Source of the DNA: Kluyvera sp040932435
GTDB taxonomy: Bacteria > Pseudomonadota > Gammaproteobacteria > Enterobacterales > Enterobacteriaceae
DNA length: 64,000 nt
Assembly: GCF_040932435.1 (NCBI RefSeq)
Contig: NZ_JBFQGA010000011.1
Location: 86,594 to 150,593 of the forward strand
Direction of reading: 5' to 3'
The notes under the pieces were generated by a model. It ran no database searches, was not told the origin of the DNA, and saw only the letters and a list, made by a program, of their open reading frames with translations. A program made the position numbers and the translations under genes. This document shows, one piece after another, positions 1-8,093 of this stretch (the stretch's first letter is position 1; every line of letters begins with the position of its first letter).

Positions 1-2
1 CC

Positions 3-587
3 AGTGATTTTATGCGCGGTGCCGAGGCCGCAACCTGGCGCGTGAGTGATTTACCCGTAGACCTGAAAACGCTGTGGAACCCTGATGAATGCCCGGTTGC
101 TTTACTGCCTTATCTGGCCTGGGCGTTATCGGTTGATCGCTGGGATAAAGGCTGGTCAGAACAGACAAAGCGACAGGTGATTAAATCCGCCTGGCTGGTA
201 CACCGGCAAAAGGGAACTATTGCGGCGCTGCGCCGTGTCGTTGAACCGTTCGGCTTCCTGATAAAAGTCGTTGAATGGTGGCAGAACGGAGGCGAGCGGG
301 GAACATTTCAACTTGAAATTGGCGTTTCTGACTCAGGGATTACAGAAGAAACCTATCTCGAGCTTGAGCGCCTGATCGCTGATGCAAAACCATGTTCACG
401 CCACCTGACCGGTCTTGCAATCAGTATGCAGGCTAAGGGAGAGGTATACGCCCACGCCGGGTGTTATGGCGGTGACGTGATGACTATTTATCCCTATATG
501 CCTGAAGCCGTAGAAGTCAGTGGCGGGTATTTTTCCGGGGGCGCAATTCATATTATTGATACGTTAGAGGTAACAAATGGCGGCTAA
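3..587 (+). CDS. I: P2 gpI-like tail/baseplate protein (5' truncated by window edge)
   Basis: About 194 residues are visible and the frame is open to the first bases, so the true start lies upstream; the ATG at 12 is probably internal. The motif LWNPDECPVALLPYLAWALS followed by VDRWD is characteristic of phage tail protein I (P2 gpI family), a baseplate wedge component that connects to gpJ and the tail fibre. It overlaps the next gene (H) by 11 bases, the usual tight I-H coupling of P2 phages. Partial gene; assignment is secure from the motif and the neighbour. Confidence 0.9.
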   Translation, partial: SDFMRGAEAATWRVSDLPVDLKTLWNPDECPVALLPYLAWALSVDRWDKGWSEQTKRQVIKSAWLVHRQKGTIAALRRVVEPFGFLIKVVEWWQNGGERGTFQLEIGVSDSGITEETYLELERLIADAKPCSRHLTGLAISMQAKGEVYAHAGCYGGDVMTIYPYMPEAVEVSGGYFSGGAIHIIDTLEVTNGG

Positions 588-1641
588 ATTCTTTGCTCTG
601 CTGACTAATCAGGGGGCGGCAAAATTATCAAATATGGCTGCGCTGGGTGAGAAGTTAGAGATCACTTCGCTCGCAGTTGGTGACGGCGGCGGCATATCTC
701 CAACGCCAAACCAGGCACAGACAGCGCTGGTTAACGAGGTACGCCGCGCCCAGCTTAACTCGCTGTCAGTGGACGATAAAAACGCCAGTCAGATTATTGC
801 GGAACAGATTATTCCTGAATCCTCTGGCGGGTGGTGGATTCGTGAAATCGGACTCTTTGACGCTGATGGTATCTTGATCGCTGTGGCTAACTGCCCGGAG
901 ACGTACAAGGCCACAACAGAGGAAGGATCAGGCCGTACGCAGGTTATCAGGATGATGCTCACGGTATCGAGCACAGACGCCGTTACCCTGAAAGTTGATC
1001 CATCGGTTGTGCTGGCAACCCGGCAGTATGTTGATAGTGCTGTTATTGAGGTGAAAACCTATACAGACAACGCGATGAAAAAGCACGTTGCCGCTGCTAA
1101 TCCGCATAGTCAGTACCTGTTGATTGAAAATGCCCTTAAAGAATTAGCTGAGGCCGGGTTGGTTGGCGATGTTCTCAAAAGCCTTGGCTTGGGAGAAGGC
1201 TCTGCATTACCGGTTGGGGTGCCTGTTCCGTGGCCTTCAGTCACTCCGCCAACAGGCTGGCTGAAATGCAATGGTGCGCCTTTTTCTGCCGAAGAGTATC
1301 CGGAACTGGCAAAAGTTTATCCGACAAATGAATTGCCAGATTTACGTGGTGAGTTTATTCGTGGCTGGGATGACGGGCGCGGTATTGACGCGGGGCGCGA
1401 AATTCTGTCTGCTCAGGGGGATGCTATTAGAAATATTACAGGCTGGTTTGGTGCGCACAGCACAGTGGTGGCTAAAGCTCCGTTTGTTAAATTTTCTGCG
1501 CCGGAAATATCAGAAAATATCGGGGTTGGAGGGGGGAGTACGCGAAACGCTATCAAAATTGATTTATCGTTATCGGTACCCACGTCAAGCGAAAACCGTC
1601 CACGCAGTATCGCATTTAACTTCATCGTGAGGGCCGCATAA
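577..1641 (+). CDS. H: P2 gpH-like tail fibre protein, switchable C-terminus
   Basis: A 354-residue tail fibre. The N-terminus (MAAKFFALLTNQGAAKLSNM and onward) matches the conserved baseplate-attachment domain of P2-type fibres. Around residues 215-280 there is a tail-collar-like domain (PTGWLKCNGAPFSAEEYPEL ... LPDLRGEFIRGWDDG). Codons 199-207 lie in a 26-bp invertase crossover site (1172-1197), so everything after about residue 205 is the exchangeable receptor-binding part. The stop codon overlaps the start of the assembly gene at 1641. The currently expressed end is this one; an alternative end lies inverted at 2645-2952. Confidence 0.9.
   Translation: MAAKFFALLTNQGAAKLSNMAALGEKLEITSLAVGDGGGISPTPNQAQTALVNEVRRAQLNSLSVDDKNASQIIAEQIIPESSGGWWIREIGLFDADGILIAVANCPETYKATTEEGSGRTQVIRMMLTVSSTDAVTLKVDPSVVLATRQYVDSAVIEVKTYTDNAMKKHVAAANPHSQYLLIENALKELAEAGLVGDVLKSLGLGEGSALPVGVPVPWPSVTPPTGWLKCNGAPFSAEEYPELAKVYPTNELPDLRGEFIRGWDDGRGIDAGREILSAQGDAIRNITGWFGAHSTVVAKAPFVKFSAPEISENIGVGGGSTRNAIKIDLSLSVPTSSENRPRSIAFNFIVRAA
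1172..1197 (+). repeat. Invertase crossover site 1 (gix/cix type)
   Basis: A 26-bp site with left half TTCTCAAAAGCC, central TT and right half GGCTTGGGAGAA. It has the half-site, two-base core, half-site layout of Gin/Cin/Hin crossover sites and falls in the fibre gene where the two C-terminal cassettes diverge (protein motif GLGEG). It pairs with the inverted site at 2927-2952. Confidence 0.75.
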
Positions 1642-2243
1642 TGACACAGGCAAAATTAAACAGTGAATTTATTGCCACAGTAGCGGGTGATATTACCGTC
1701 TATAACTATGACAACACGACACGGGAATACATTTCATCATCAACAGAATATCTTGCCGTTGGCGTCGGTATCCCGGCATGTTCTTGTTTAGATGCACCAG
1801 TTACACATAAAGCTGGTTATGCAATCTGCCGTTCTGCAGATTTTAACTCATGGGAATATGTGCCAGACCATCGCGGTGAAATCATCTATAGCACCGAAAC
1901 AGGAGAATCGAAAGAAATCACAGATCTGGGTGATTACCCTGAAAATACAACCACTATCGCCCCGTTAACGCCATACGATAAATGGGATGGTGAGAAATGG
2001 GTGACGGATACCGAGGCACAGCATAGTGCCGCAGTAGACGCGGCAGAAGCACAGCGTCAGTCACTGATTGATACTGCAATGGCTTCCATTAGTCTGATTC
2101 AACTGAAATTGCAGGCCGGGAGGAAGCTGACGCAGGCAGAAACAACCCGCCTTAACGCCGTGCTTGATTACATTGACGCGGTGACGGCAACAGATACCAG
2201 CACCGCGCCGGATGTCATCTGGCCTGAACTGCCGGAGGCGTAG
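1641..2243 (+). CDS. G: Tail fibre assembly protein (gpG/Tfa family), active cassette
   Basis: A 200-residue chaperone-like protein for tail fibre folding. It starts within the stop codon of H (TAATG overlap), the usual fibre-assembly coupling. The C-terminal motif DTSTAPDVIWPELPEA and the WDGEKWVTD segment are typical of the caudovirus Tfa family. It ends against the oppositely oriented Tfa gene of the silent cassette, and the two gene ends overlap by 29 bases on opposite strands. It presumably serves the gpH end encoded just upstream. Confidence 0.85.
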   Translation: MTQAKLNSEFIATVAGDITVYNYDNTTREYISSSTEYLAVGVGIPACSCLDAPVTHKAGYAICRSADFNSWEYVPDHRGEIIYSTETGESKEITDLGDYPENTTTIAPLTPYDKWDGEKWVTDTEAQHSAAVDAAEAQRQSLIDTAMASISLIQLKLQAGRKLTQAETTRLNAVLDYIDAVTATDTSTAPDVIWPELPEA

Positions 2244-2643
2244 GCCATTCAATATCGGGTGCTGTTGAAGTATCAACACGCATCAGCAGCACACGGTATT
2301 TCTTCCATTCGGTGAGAGTTGAAGTTTCTTCATCAGTTGCGATATCAGCATCAACAGCATCCTGACGCCAGGATATTTCACTGTCAGCTTTTTCCCGTAA
2401 TTGGGATTTTTGAACTTCAGCAATAGCTATTAATTCCTTTTTGGTCGGCTGAGGAATATCTATCAGTGCTGGTTTTCCATTCAGTGTTCCAATCTGTTTT
2501 CCTGGTGGAATATCCGTAAATAACTTTTTATGTTCTTCCTCACTGACTATTACACCATCATCAGGCCACAGACCTGATACCTCAAATTTTTCTTTCTCCG
2601 ATATGGGGAAAAAGCCATTTGCTTTAGCGCTCCATACGTACAT
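2215..2643 (-). CDS. Tail fibre assembly protein of the silent cassette
   Basis: A 142-residue Tfa-family protein. Its C-terminus (DTSTAPDIEWPTPP) parallels the end of the plus-strand Tfa, whereas the N-terminal two thirds differ, as expected if each assembly protein is matched to its own fibre end. The ATG lies two bases after the stop of the silent fibre end (TGA at 2645-2647). In the present orientation the cassette has no fibre N-terminus or phage promoter in front of it, so it is probably unexpressed until the segment inverts. Confidence 0.8.
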   Translation of the reverse strand: MYVWSAKANGFFPISEKEKFEVSGLWPDDGVIVSEEEHKKLFTDIPPGKQIGTLNGKPALIDIPQPTKKELIAIAEVQKSQLREKADSEISWRQDAVDADIATDEETSTLTEWKKYRVLLMRVDTSTAPDIEWPTPPAVQAR

Positions 2644-2644
2644 A

Positions 2645-2952
2645 TCAATACCCCACCGCTATAATGTCCACATTAAATCCCCCGGGACCTGCCTGCCAGA
2701 TGCTGGCCCCTGTTAATGATTTTGTTTGATGAACAACCGCCACATTTGCTGGCGATTGTGTTTCAGTTGTTACAGTACCGATATCATTCCAGTTAATTGA
2801 GATGGAATAGTTCGTTGTTGTAAACGACCGGGGGAAAGTTATGTGTCTTACATTGGTGCCGACAGGAAATCCAAGATAAGCACGCTGAATTATCATTCCT
2901 CCAGGTAACATAACCCAGTTAGCACCTTCTCCAAAACCAACGTTTAAGAAAA
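2645..2952 (-). CDS. Alternative tail-fibre C-terminal cassette (silent, no start)
   Basis: Reading on the minus strand from the crossover site gives GFGEGANWVMLPGGMIIQ and about 85 further residues ending IIAVGY. The GFGEG motif lines up with GLGEG of the active fibre at its crossover site. The sequence beyond that point is unrelated to the active end, so it would give a different receptor specificity after inversion. There is no promoter or constant region here; reading frames that run past 2952 toward the invertase are not meaningful. Confidence 0.75.
2927..2952 (-). repeat. Invertase crossover site 2
   Basis: On the plus strand the left half is TTCTCCAAAACC, the core AA and the right half CGTTTAAGAAAA. 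Read on the minus strand the core is TT and the right half GGTTTTGGAGAA, matching site 1 (GGCTTGGGAGAA, core TT). The two sites are therefore inverted relative to each other with identical core dinucleotides, as needed for productive inversion. It lies about 55 bases upstream of the invertase start. Confidence 0.75.
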
Positions 2953-3006
2953 TGCGAATTTGCGCCCTGACTGGCATCATCCCGGCTTTTGCATGAGGGA
3001 AAGTCG

Positions 3007-3575
3007 ATGCAGATTGGCTATGTGCGCGTATCAACAAATGACCAAAACACCGCATTACAGCGTGACGCGCTGGAACGGTCGGGATGTAAGCTGATATTTG
3101 AGGATAAAATCAGTGGTAAAACATCAGATAGGCCGGGGCTTAAGAAGCTATTAAAAAACCTGTCTCCGGGGGATACGCTTGTTGTGTGGAAGCTGGATCG
3201 GCTTGGGCGCAGTATGCGGCACCTGGTTGTACTTGTGGAGGAGTTGCGCCAGCGATCGGTAAATTTCCAAAGCCTGACAGATAGCATTGATACATCAACC
3301 CCGATGGGGCGCTTTTTCTTTCATGTTATGGGGCGCTGGCTGAAATGGAGCGTGAATTGATTGTTGAGAGGACGCGAGCGGGCCTGAAGACTGCTAGGGA
3401 ACAGGGGAGGATTGGCGGGCGTCGCCCAAAGCTATCTGATGATCAATGGGCGCAAGCGGGGCGGTTGATTGCTGCCGGTGAGACTCGCCAGCGGGTTGCC
3501 TTGCTTTTTGATGTCGGGATATCGACGTTATATAAAAAATTCCCCGCCACTGTGAAGGTTGAGACGGGGAAATGA
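3007..3575 (+). pseudogene. gin-like: Gin/Hin-family DNA invertase, frameshifted
   Basis: The N-terminal frame (MQIGYVRVSTNDQNTALQRD onward) has the catalytic Ser9 in RVST and the resolvase/invertase core LVVWKLDRLGRSM. It stays in frame through TPMGRFFFHVMG and then breaks: G run 3330-3333 has four Gs where the Gin-type reading needs five to give MGALAEMERELI. The remainder (MERELIVERTRAGL ... ISTLYKKFPA, with the C-terminal HTH) is intact in another frame up to 3575. As written the protein stops at 3360, after about 117 residues, without its DNA-binding domain. The cause may be a real single-base deletion that locks the fibre orientation, slippage in the G run, or a sequencing error. AGGGA precedes the ATG at 3007. 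Confidence 0.85.
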
Positions 3576-3594
3576 AAGCCAGTAATGCAGTTGT

Positions 3595-4083
3595 TTAGAA
3601 TAGGCTTGATGCAGCGGCGCTGATATTATTCAGTGCTGAGTTGGCTGTGTTTTGCAGGTTGCCGAGTAAATCACTCACTGATGAAGACTGGAGGCTTTCG
3701 CGCAGGTCTTCATCCTGCCTTTGAAACGTGATCGTAAACTCTATTTTCTTCGGCTCCCCATACTGGTCAAATTCAGTATCGGTGGTCTGAAGCTGTGTTA
3801 TCGAATACATGCCATAGATCCGCCCGGTGCCGCTGATAAGAGGCCAGGGGCGTCCGGTGTATGCCTGTGTATCGAGCACAGTTAGACTCACCTTGCCGCC
3901 GGTCACTGATGGGTACAAAACGCCGGATAGGGTGATTTGATCATCACCCGCGCCAATGTATTGCCACTTTGCCGATCGGTTTATGCGTTCGTTCTTCACA
4001 TGCCGCCAGGTCTTAGACTGCTGTAACTGTTGGTGGGGAACGGTTTTTAACTCAAAGACGAACATTCCGTAAACCATCATCAT
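3595..4083 (-). CDS. U: P2 gpU-like tail protein
   Basis: A 162-residue protein with the P2 gpU signature: MFVFELKTVPHQQL near the start, ITLSGVLYPSVTGGK in the middle and WPLISGTGRIYGMYSI after it. gpU is a small protein needed to complete or terminate the contractile tail. It follows T closely on the same strand (12 bases apart). In P2, gene D comes right after U in the same direction. Here U instead ends 19 bases from the end of the invertase gene, and D is 5.4 kb away on the other strand. Confidence 0.9.
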   Translation of the reverse strand: MMMVYGMFVFELKTVPHQQLQQSKTWRHVKNERINRSAKWQYIGAGDDQITLSGVLYPSVTGGKVSLTVLDTQAYTGRPWPLISGTGRIYGMYSITQLQTTDTEFDQYGEPKKIEFTITFQRQDEDLRESLQSSSVSDLLGNLQNTANSALNNISAAASSLF

Positions 4084-4095
4084 TGTTTTGCTCTC

Positions 4096-7068
4096 CTATT
4101 CATTGTCACTGAAGCTGCTACGTGAGCGGAAGCGCTTATTAAATTCTGCCTGTACTGCGTCGGCGGTCATGCGCGCAATGTCGCGGGCGTCGTTGCTGAA
4201 ATTGCCGTGCATATGAATGTGAATATGCATTTCATCAGGCGTGGTGTTTTGCGCCGATCTGCTGATTTGTTTACTGGATTGTCCGCCAATAGCCTGTATT
4301 TCAGCCGCCGGTTTAATCGGGGCTGATGCCGCTGCGATAACCGGTCGCCCGCTCAGTTGGGTCAGGTTAGCGCCTTGGGTTGATTGTGCTTCCTGCCATG
4401 CGCCGTGGACGGCTAATGCGCGGGGCAGGTTTTTAAACACGATATCGCCGGGGCCGATCCGTTTTTTGGTTTCATCCAGCATCCCGCCGGTGTTGTCGGC
4501 AATTTTCTGTAAGCGTCGTTGTGTTCCTGTATCTGCGGCAATCACCGGTGATGGCGGTGCGATAGGTGGTGCGGTCACCGCTTTTACATCACCAGTGAGC
4601 GCGCCAACTTTGTCCTGCAGCATAGCCAATCCTGCCGGTGTTAGTTCCTTCTGTAACTTCTCAGCTTTTGCTTTTGCTGCTTCAATCCCGGACGGAATCA
4701 GCCCCAGCTTTTCAAGTATCCATCCAACCATTTTGGCTAGCCCGGTCAGAGGCAACATTAACCCCTGAATTGCCAAGCCAAACACTTTGCCGAATGTCTC
4801 CCCAGCGCTTGCGCATTTATCAAGCGTCTCTTTGCTGGTCGTCATTGGTGAAAGCAGGTTGCTGAACCACTGCCACAATTGTGAAACGGCATTCGAGATC
4901 ACATCAAAGACGGGGGCCAGCCCGGCAAAGGCATCCCGGAACGGTGTAAGCGCCTGCATCACACCGGCAAAGAAGCCCGCAAAGAAGGCTTTGATCGGCT
5001 CCCAGAATCGCCATATAAGCAACCCTGTGGCAATGAAGGCCGCGCCAATCAGCCCGATCGGACTTAACAGCAATGATAGCGTGCCGCCGAGCATTGAGAG
5101 GGCCGAACTAGCGATCCCCATGATTGCCGGTATGCCGGTCAGGCGGAGCAGTAGACTACCAAGCCCTTTTACAATTCCGCCCAGGGCGGCACCTGGCGAG
5201 ATAAACGCGGCGGCAAGCAGCCCGCGCAATGGGGCAAGCGCGCCAGCCAGTTTCCCGGCGTTGCCGGTCATGCTACTGAAGACGATGCCCCAGCCCCGGA
5301 CACCGCCAAGCGGCCCGGATATAACGCCAGACATGCGGCTGAACAGTGTCACCGCGCCACCCAGCCCGCTCCCGCTGGTTAGCAGGGTAAAGCCGAGTTG
5401 AAGTTTTGCCAGTGGCCCCAGAAGTAAGCCAATAGCCAGGGACGTTGCGCCAATCCCGGCGGTGAGGGCCAGCGCGCTGCCGCCAACAGCCAGAAGGGTT
5501 TTTGATAGCTGCGGATTCTTATTCGCCCATTCAGTCATCACGCCGATCGTGCCGGTCAGTGTCTGGGTGAGTTTTCGCAGTGCGCCGTCCGCCAGTTCTT
5601 CAATCTGGATGCGGAATGCTTCCCAGGCGCTGTCGAGTTCTTTCAGATCGCCGCCGAGGTTGTCAGCCATTTTTTTTGCGACGGTAGCGGATTCACCGGC
5701 AGCGCCCTGAAGTTCTTTTGTGAGCTTTTGTAGTTCTCCCGAACCTGCTGCCTGTACCAGTGTCTGAAGGCCCACAAAGGCCTCTTCACCGGCGATATTT
5801 TTGAAGAAAGATACCTGATCAACCTGCCCGTATTTCTGCGTGGCTTTGAAAAGGTCTAACAGTACCGTTTCCATCGGGCGCATTTTCCCGTTGGCGTCGG
5901 CAACCGACACGCCTAGCTCTTTCAGGGCATCAGCGGCGGCTTTTGGTGGTGAGGCAAGACGGGATAGGCTGGAACGCAATGCTGTACCCGCGTCACTGCC
6001 GCGCAGACCGTTATTGGCAAGCATACCCGCCATCGCTGAAGCCTGTTCAAGGCTAATCCCCAGATTAGCCGCCACCGGCCCCGCGTATTTCATTGTGTCA
6101 CCCAGGGCGCGCAGGTCGGTATTGGTACGGGTAAAAGCGGCGGTTAACGTATCGCCAACCCTGTCCATCTGATCTGATGACAGCTTGAATTGGGTCAGGA
6201 TGTTTGAACCGATATCAGCGGATTCACCCAGATCCATGCCACCGGCTAGCGCCATATTCAGAACGCCAGGCAACGCGGCCTGAATTGACTGTGGTGTAAA
6301 GCCAGCCATTGCTAAGAAGGCTTGCCCGCTGGCGGCGTCTCGCGTGGTAAATGCGGTTTCAGCGCCCAGTTTTTTGGCCTGGGCGCGGAGGGCGGCAAAT
6401 TGTTCATCGCCTTTGTCCAGGCGGGTCAGTGCGCCTACGCGCGACATTTCCTCATCAAAACCAACAGCAGGGGCCAGGAAGCGTCCGGCGGCGTAACCCG
6501 CCCCCGCGCTTGCGCCAACTGCCATTGCGCCGCCGGAGCGTAATTTGCCCGCTGTGGTGCTCAGTCGGTCGTAACGGGCGCGCGCATTGGTCACGGCGGC
6601 AAGTTGTCGCCGTTCTCTCTCAAGCGTCTGGTTGTATTGCTCAGTGCGTCTGATGGCGCTTTGAATTGTGCGATCACCGCCAGCCAGCGAGACGCCGTGC
6701 GCGCGCAGTGCCTGGGATGCTTGCTGGAGTTTTGCGGTTTCCTGTGACCGGCTGGCATTCAGGCGATCAAGTTTTGCCGCCAGCGCTGTCATGCGCTCGC
6801 GCTGTGCGTCGGTCAGAACGGTGCCGGTCTTCTGGGCTTTATTCAGGCCGTCAAAAGCGCGCTGTGTTGTGGCGAGTTGCTGGGATGTCTTTTTAACGCG
6901 CTCATTCAGGCGGTTGAATGCCTGGGATTGCGTTTCCAGATCCTTGATAGAGGACTGTGTCTTTTTGAGGGATTCTGATAAGCCGCCCACTGAGTTGCGG
7001 GCGGCATTTACCGGGCGGGTTAACTTATCAATCGCACTGAAGGCAACGCGAATATTAAGGTCTTTCAT
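4096..7068 (-). CDS. T: P2 gpT-like tail tape-measure protein
   Basis: About 990 residues. I place the start at the ATG at 7068 (MKDLNIRVAFSAIDKLTRPV), because P2 gpT also begins at this motif and the preceding bases encode E'. The N-terminal 200 residues are rich in coiled coil (QAFNRLNERVKKTSQQLATT). The middle carries the TP901/P2 tape-measure core with FAALRAQAKKLGAETAFTTR, followed by long hydrophobic stretches from about residue 540 to 720. The protein sets tail length and occupies the tail lumen. It is longer than P2 gpT (815 residues). The start overlaps the end of E' by 14 bases. Confidence 0.93.
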   Translation of the reverse strand: MKDLNIRVAFSAIDKLTRPVNAARNSVGGLSESLKKTQSSIKDLETQSQAFNRLNERVKKTSQQLATTQRAFDGLNKAQKTGTVLTDAQRERMTALAAKLDRLNASRSQETAKLQQASQALRAHGVSLAGGDRTIQSAIRRTEQYNQTLERERRQLAAVTNARARYDRLSTTAGKLRSGGAMAVGASAGAGYAAGRFLAPAVGFDEEMSRVGALTRLDKGDEQFAALRAQAKKLGAETAFTTRDAASGQAFLAMAGFTPQSIQAALPGVLNMALAGGMDLGESADIGSNILTQFKLSSDQMDRVGDTLTAAFTRTNTDLRALGDTMKYAGPVAANLGISLEQASAMAGMLANNGLRGSDAGTALRSSLSRLASPPKAAADALKELGVSVADANGKMRPMETVLLDLFKATQKYGQVDQVSFFKNIAGEEAFVGLQTLVQAAGSGELQKLTKELQGAAGESATVAKKMADNLGGDLKELDSAWEAFRIQIEELADGALRKLTQTLTGTIGVMTEWANKNPQLSKTLLAVGGSALALTAGIGATSLAIGLLLGPLAKLQLGFTLLTSGSGLGGAVTLFSRMSGVISGPLGGVRGWGIVFSSMTGNAGKLAGALAPLRGLLAAAFISPGAALGGIVKGLGSLLLRLTGIPAIMGIASSALSMLGGTLSLLLSPIGLIGAAFIATGLLIWRFWEPIKAFFAGFFAGVMQALTPFRDAFAGLAPVFDVISNAVSQLWQWFSNLLSPMTTSKETLDKCASAGETFGKVFGLAIQGLMLPLTGLAKMVGWILEKLGLIPSGIEAAKAKAEKLQKELTPAGLAMLQDKVGALTGDVKAVTAPPIAPPSPVIAADTGTQRRLQKIADNTGGMLDETKKRIGPGDIVFKNLPRALAVHGAWQEAQSTQGANLTQLSGRPVIAAASAPIKPAAEIQAIGGQSSKQISRSAQNTTPDEMHIHIHMHGNFSNDARDIARMTADAVQAEFNKRFRSRSSFSDNE

Positions 7069-7527
7069 CTTCACTGTTTCCGCTTCGGATAGCCGCCCGT
7101 TCACGCCAGGCTATCACCTCACTCAGGGACATAGTGAAAACCTCTGAGGGCGGCCAGTTGAAAATAACTGCAATGTCAGCAACCAGATCATCGATCAGGT
7201 CAAAGTGGGGTGCGATTACTCGCTCTCCGTCTCCGTCTCGCTCTTCGTGCCAGGCTCCTTCGGTGCTAAAAAAGGCGTTAGCACCTCACAAAGTTCAACA
7301 AAGTCAGACGTTTCCATTTCGCTGATTTCTTTGAGCTTCAGGCGTGGGGAGGTGCAGCGGGTTAACAGGGTGCTGATGCTGTCCACGTCCATATTCATGA
7401 CGTTCACCAGGCGAAGGCCGCGCAGGGTGCCAGCCTGTTTTACTTCGTCAGTGATCGTGATGGTTTTGATTTCGTTGCCGTCGCGGGTAATCGGGCGGGT
7501 CAGTGTTACGGTGTTTTGTTCGGTCAT
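7055..7527 (-). CDS. E+E': P2 gpE+E' tail chaperone fusion made by -1 frameshift
   Basis: The E frame contains the heptamer T-TTT-TTA (minus strand, 7273 to 7267) in the phase needed for -1 slippage (codons CCT TTT TTA). Continuing in the -1 frame gives a run ending FNWPPSEVFTMSLSEVIAWR and stopping at 7055-7057. This is the GpE/E' family pattern (compare P2 FHWPPSEMYGMSLTEV). The E/E+E' pair acts like lambda gpG/gpGT as tape-measure chaperone. The extension overlaps the T start by 14 bases. Frameshifting is inferred from the site and the conserved downstream frame. Confidence 0.85.
7216..7527 (-). CDS. E: P2 gpE-like tail assembly chaperone
   Basis: A 103-residue tail assembly protein: VTLTRPITRDGNEIKTITIT is the typical gpE start, followed by the helical segment LRLVNVMNMDVDSISTLLTR. 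It lies between the tail tube gene FII and E'/T on the same strand, as in P2. Unshifted translation ends at TAA 7216-7218. A fraction of ribosomes should continue into E' through the slippery site described in the E+E' entry. Confidence 0.9.
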   Translation of the reverse strand: MTEQNTVTLTRPITRDGNEIKTITITDEVKQAGTLRGLRLVNVMNMDVDSISTLLTRCTSPRLKLKEISEMETSDFVELCEVLTPFLAPKEPGTKSETETESE

Positions 7528-7577
7528 CGTTTTAATCTCCGGGCGGCATCACCACGATGCCGCGCCTGTAGTGGTTG

Positions 7578-8093
7578 TTAGCTACCCATGCCAAGCGCAG
7601 ACATCACGCGGGAAGGATAAATATTTTCGCCGTTGCGTTTGTACACGAAGTTCAGCAGGTCGATTTCCCATAGGGGTTTATCGTCAATTGACAGCTTGTA
7701 GTACGTGTTTTTAATGGCGTAGGTCACGGATGTGTCTTCACCCTGTTTGCTTTCGCCGCCGTCGATTTCAGTGAACTTGCCGCGCATTTCCACATCAACG
7801 ATCTGGCTCTCGCCAGACGTGTAATACTCCCCTGTAAAGCGGATTAGCGTACCGTCCAGATCGCCGCCGTACTCCAGAAGCAGTGCCTGAACCAGACCGC
7901 CAACAACCATCGTTGCATCAAGTGCGCCGCTATCCAGTCCGAGATCGACGGCAACGGAACCAATCATGCCGCCGCCCTGGTAGTCTTCCGTTTTCCGGGT
8001 CAGTTTTGGCAGCGTCACAGATGTCACTTTGCCGATATTGTTTACGCTATTCACGAAGCAGGTGAACAGCCGCAATTTTGCTGGAATCGCCAT
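7578..8093 (-). CDS. FII: P2 gpFII-like major tail tube protein
   Basis: A 171-residue protein, close to P2 gpFII (172). MAIPAKLRLFTCFVNSVNNI and the KTEDYQGGGMIGSVAVDLGL segment are typical of the P2 tail tube family. It polymerises inside the contractile sheath. It follows FI directly, with the FI stop adjoining the FII start, as in the P2 F operon. Confidence 0.95.
   Translation of the reverse strand: MAIPAKLRLFTCFVNSVNNIGKVTSVTLPKLTRKTEDYQGGGMIGSVAVDLGLDSGALDATMVVGGLVQALLLEYGGDLDGTLIRFTGEYYTSGESQIVDVEMRGKFTEIDGGESKQGEDTSVTYAIKNTYYKLSIDDKPLWEIDLLNFVYKRNGENIYPSRVMSALGMGS

Larger units (their letters stand above)
1172..2952. other. Invertible tail-fibre segment
   Basis: About 1.78 kb bounded by two oppositely oriented crossover sites and followed directly by a serine invertase gene, as in the G segment of Mu and the C segment of P1. 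It contains the variable end of gpH plus its assembly gene on the plus strand, and a second variable fibre end plus its own assembly gene on the minus strand. Inversion would join the constant N-terminus of H to the other end. The two assembly genes meet tail to tail at about 2215-2243. Confidence 0.8.

Noticed and set aside
2953..3055. Minus-strand extension of the silent fibre end toward the invertase
   Set aside because: It lies beyond the crossover site and is antisense to the start of the invertase gene.
4241..6900. Several plus-strand reading frames opposite gene T
   Set aside because: High-GC antisense shadows of the tape-measure gene without ribosome sites or recognisable domains.
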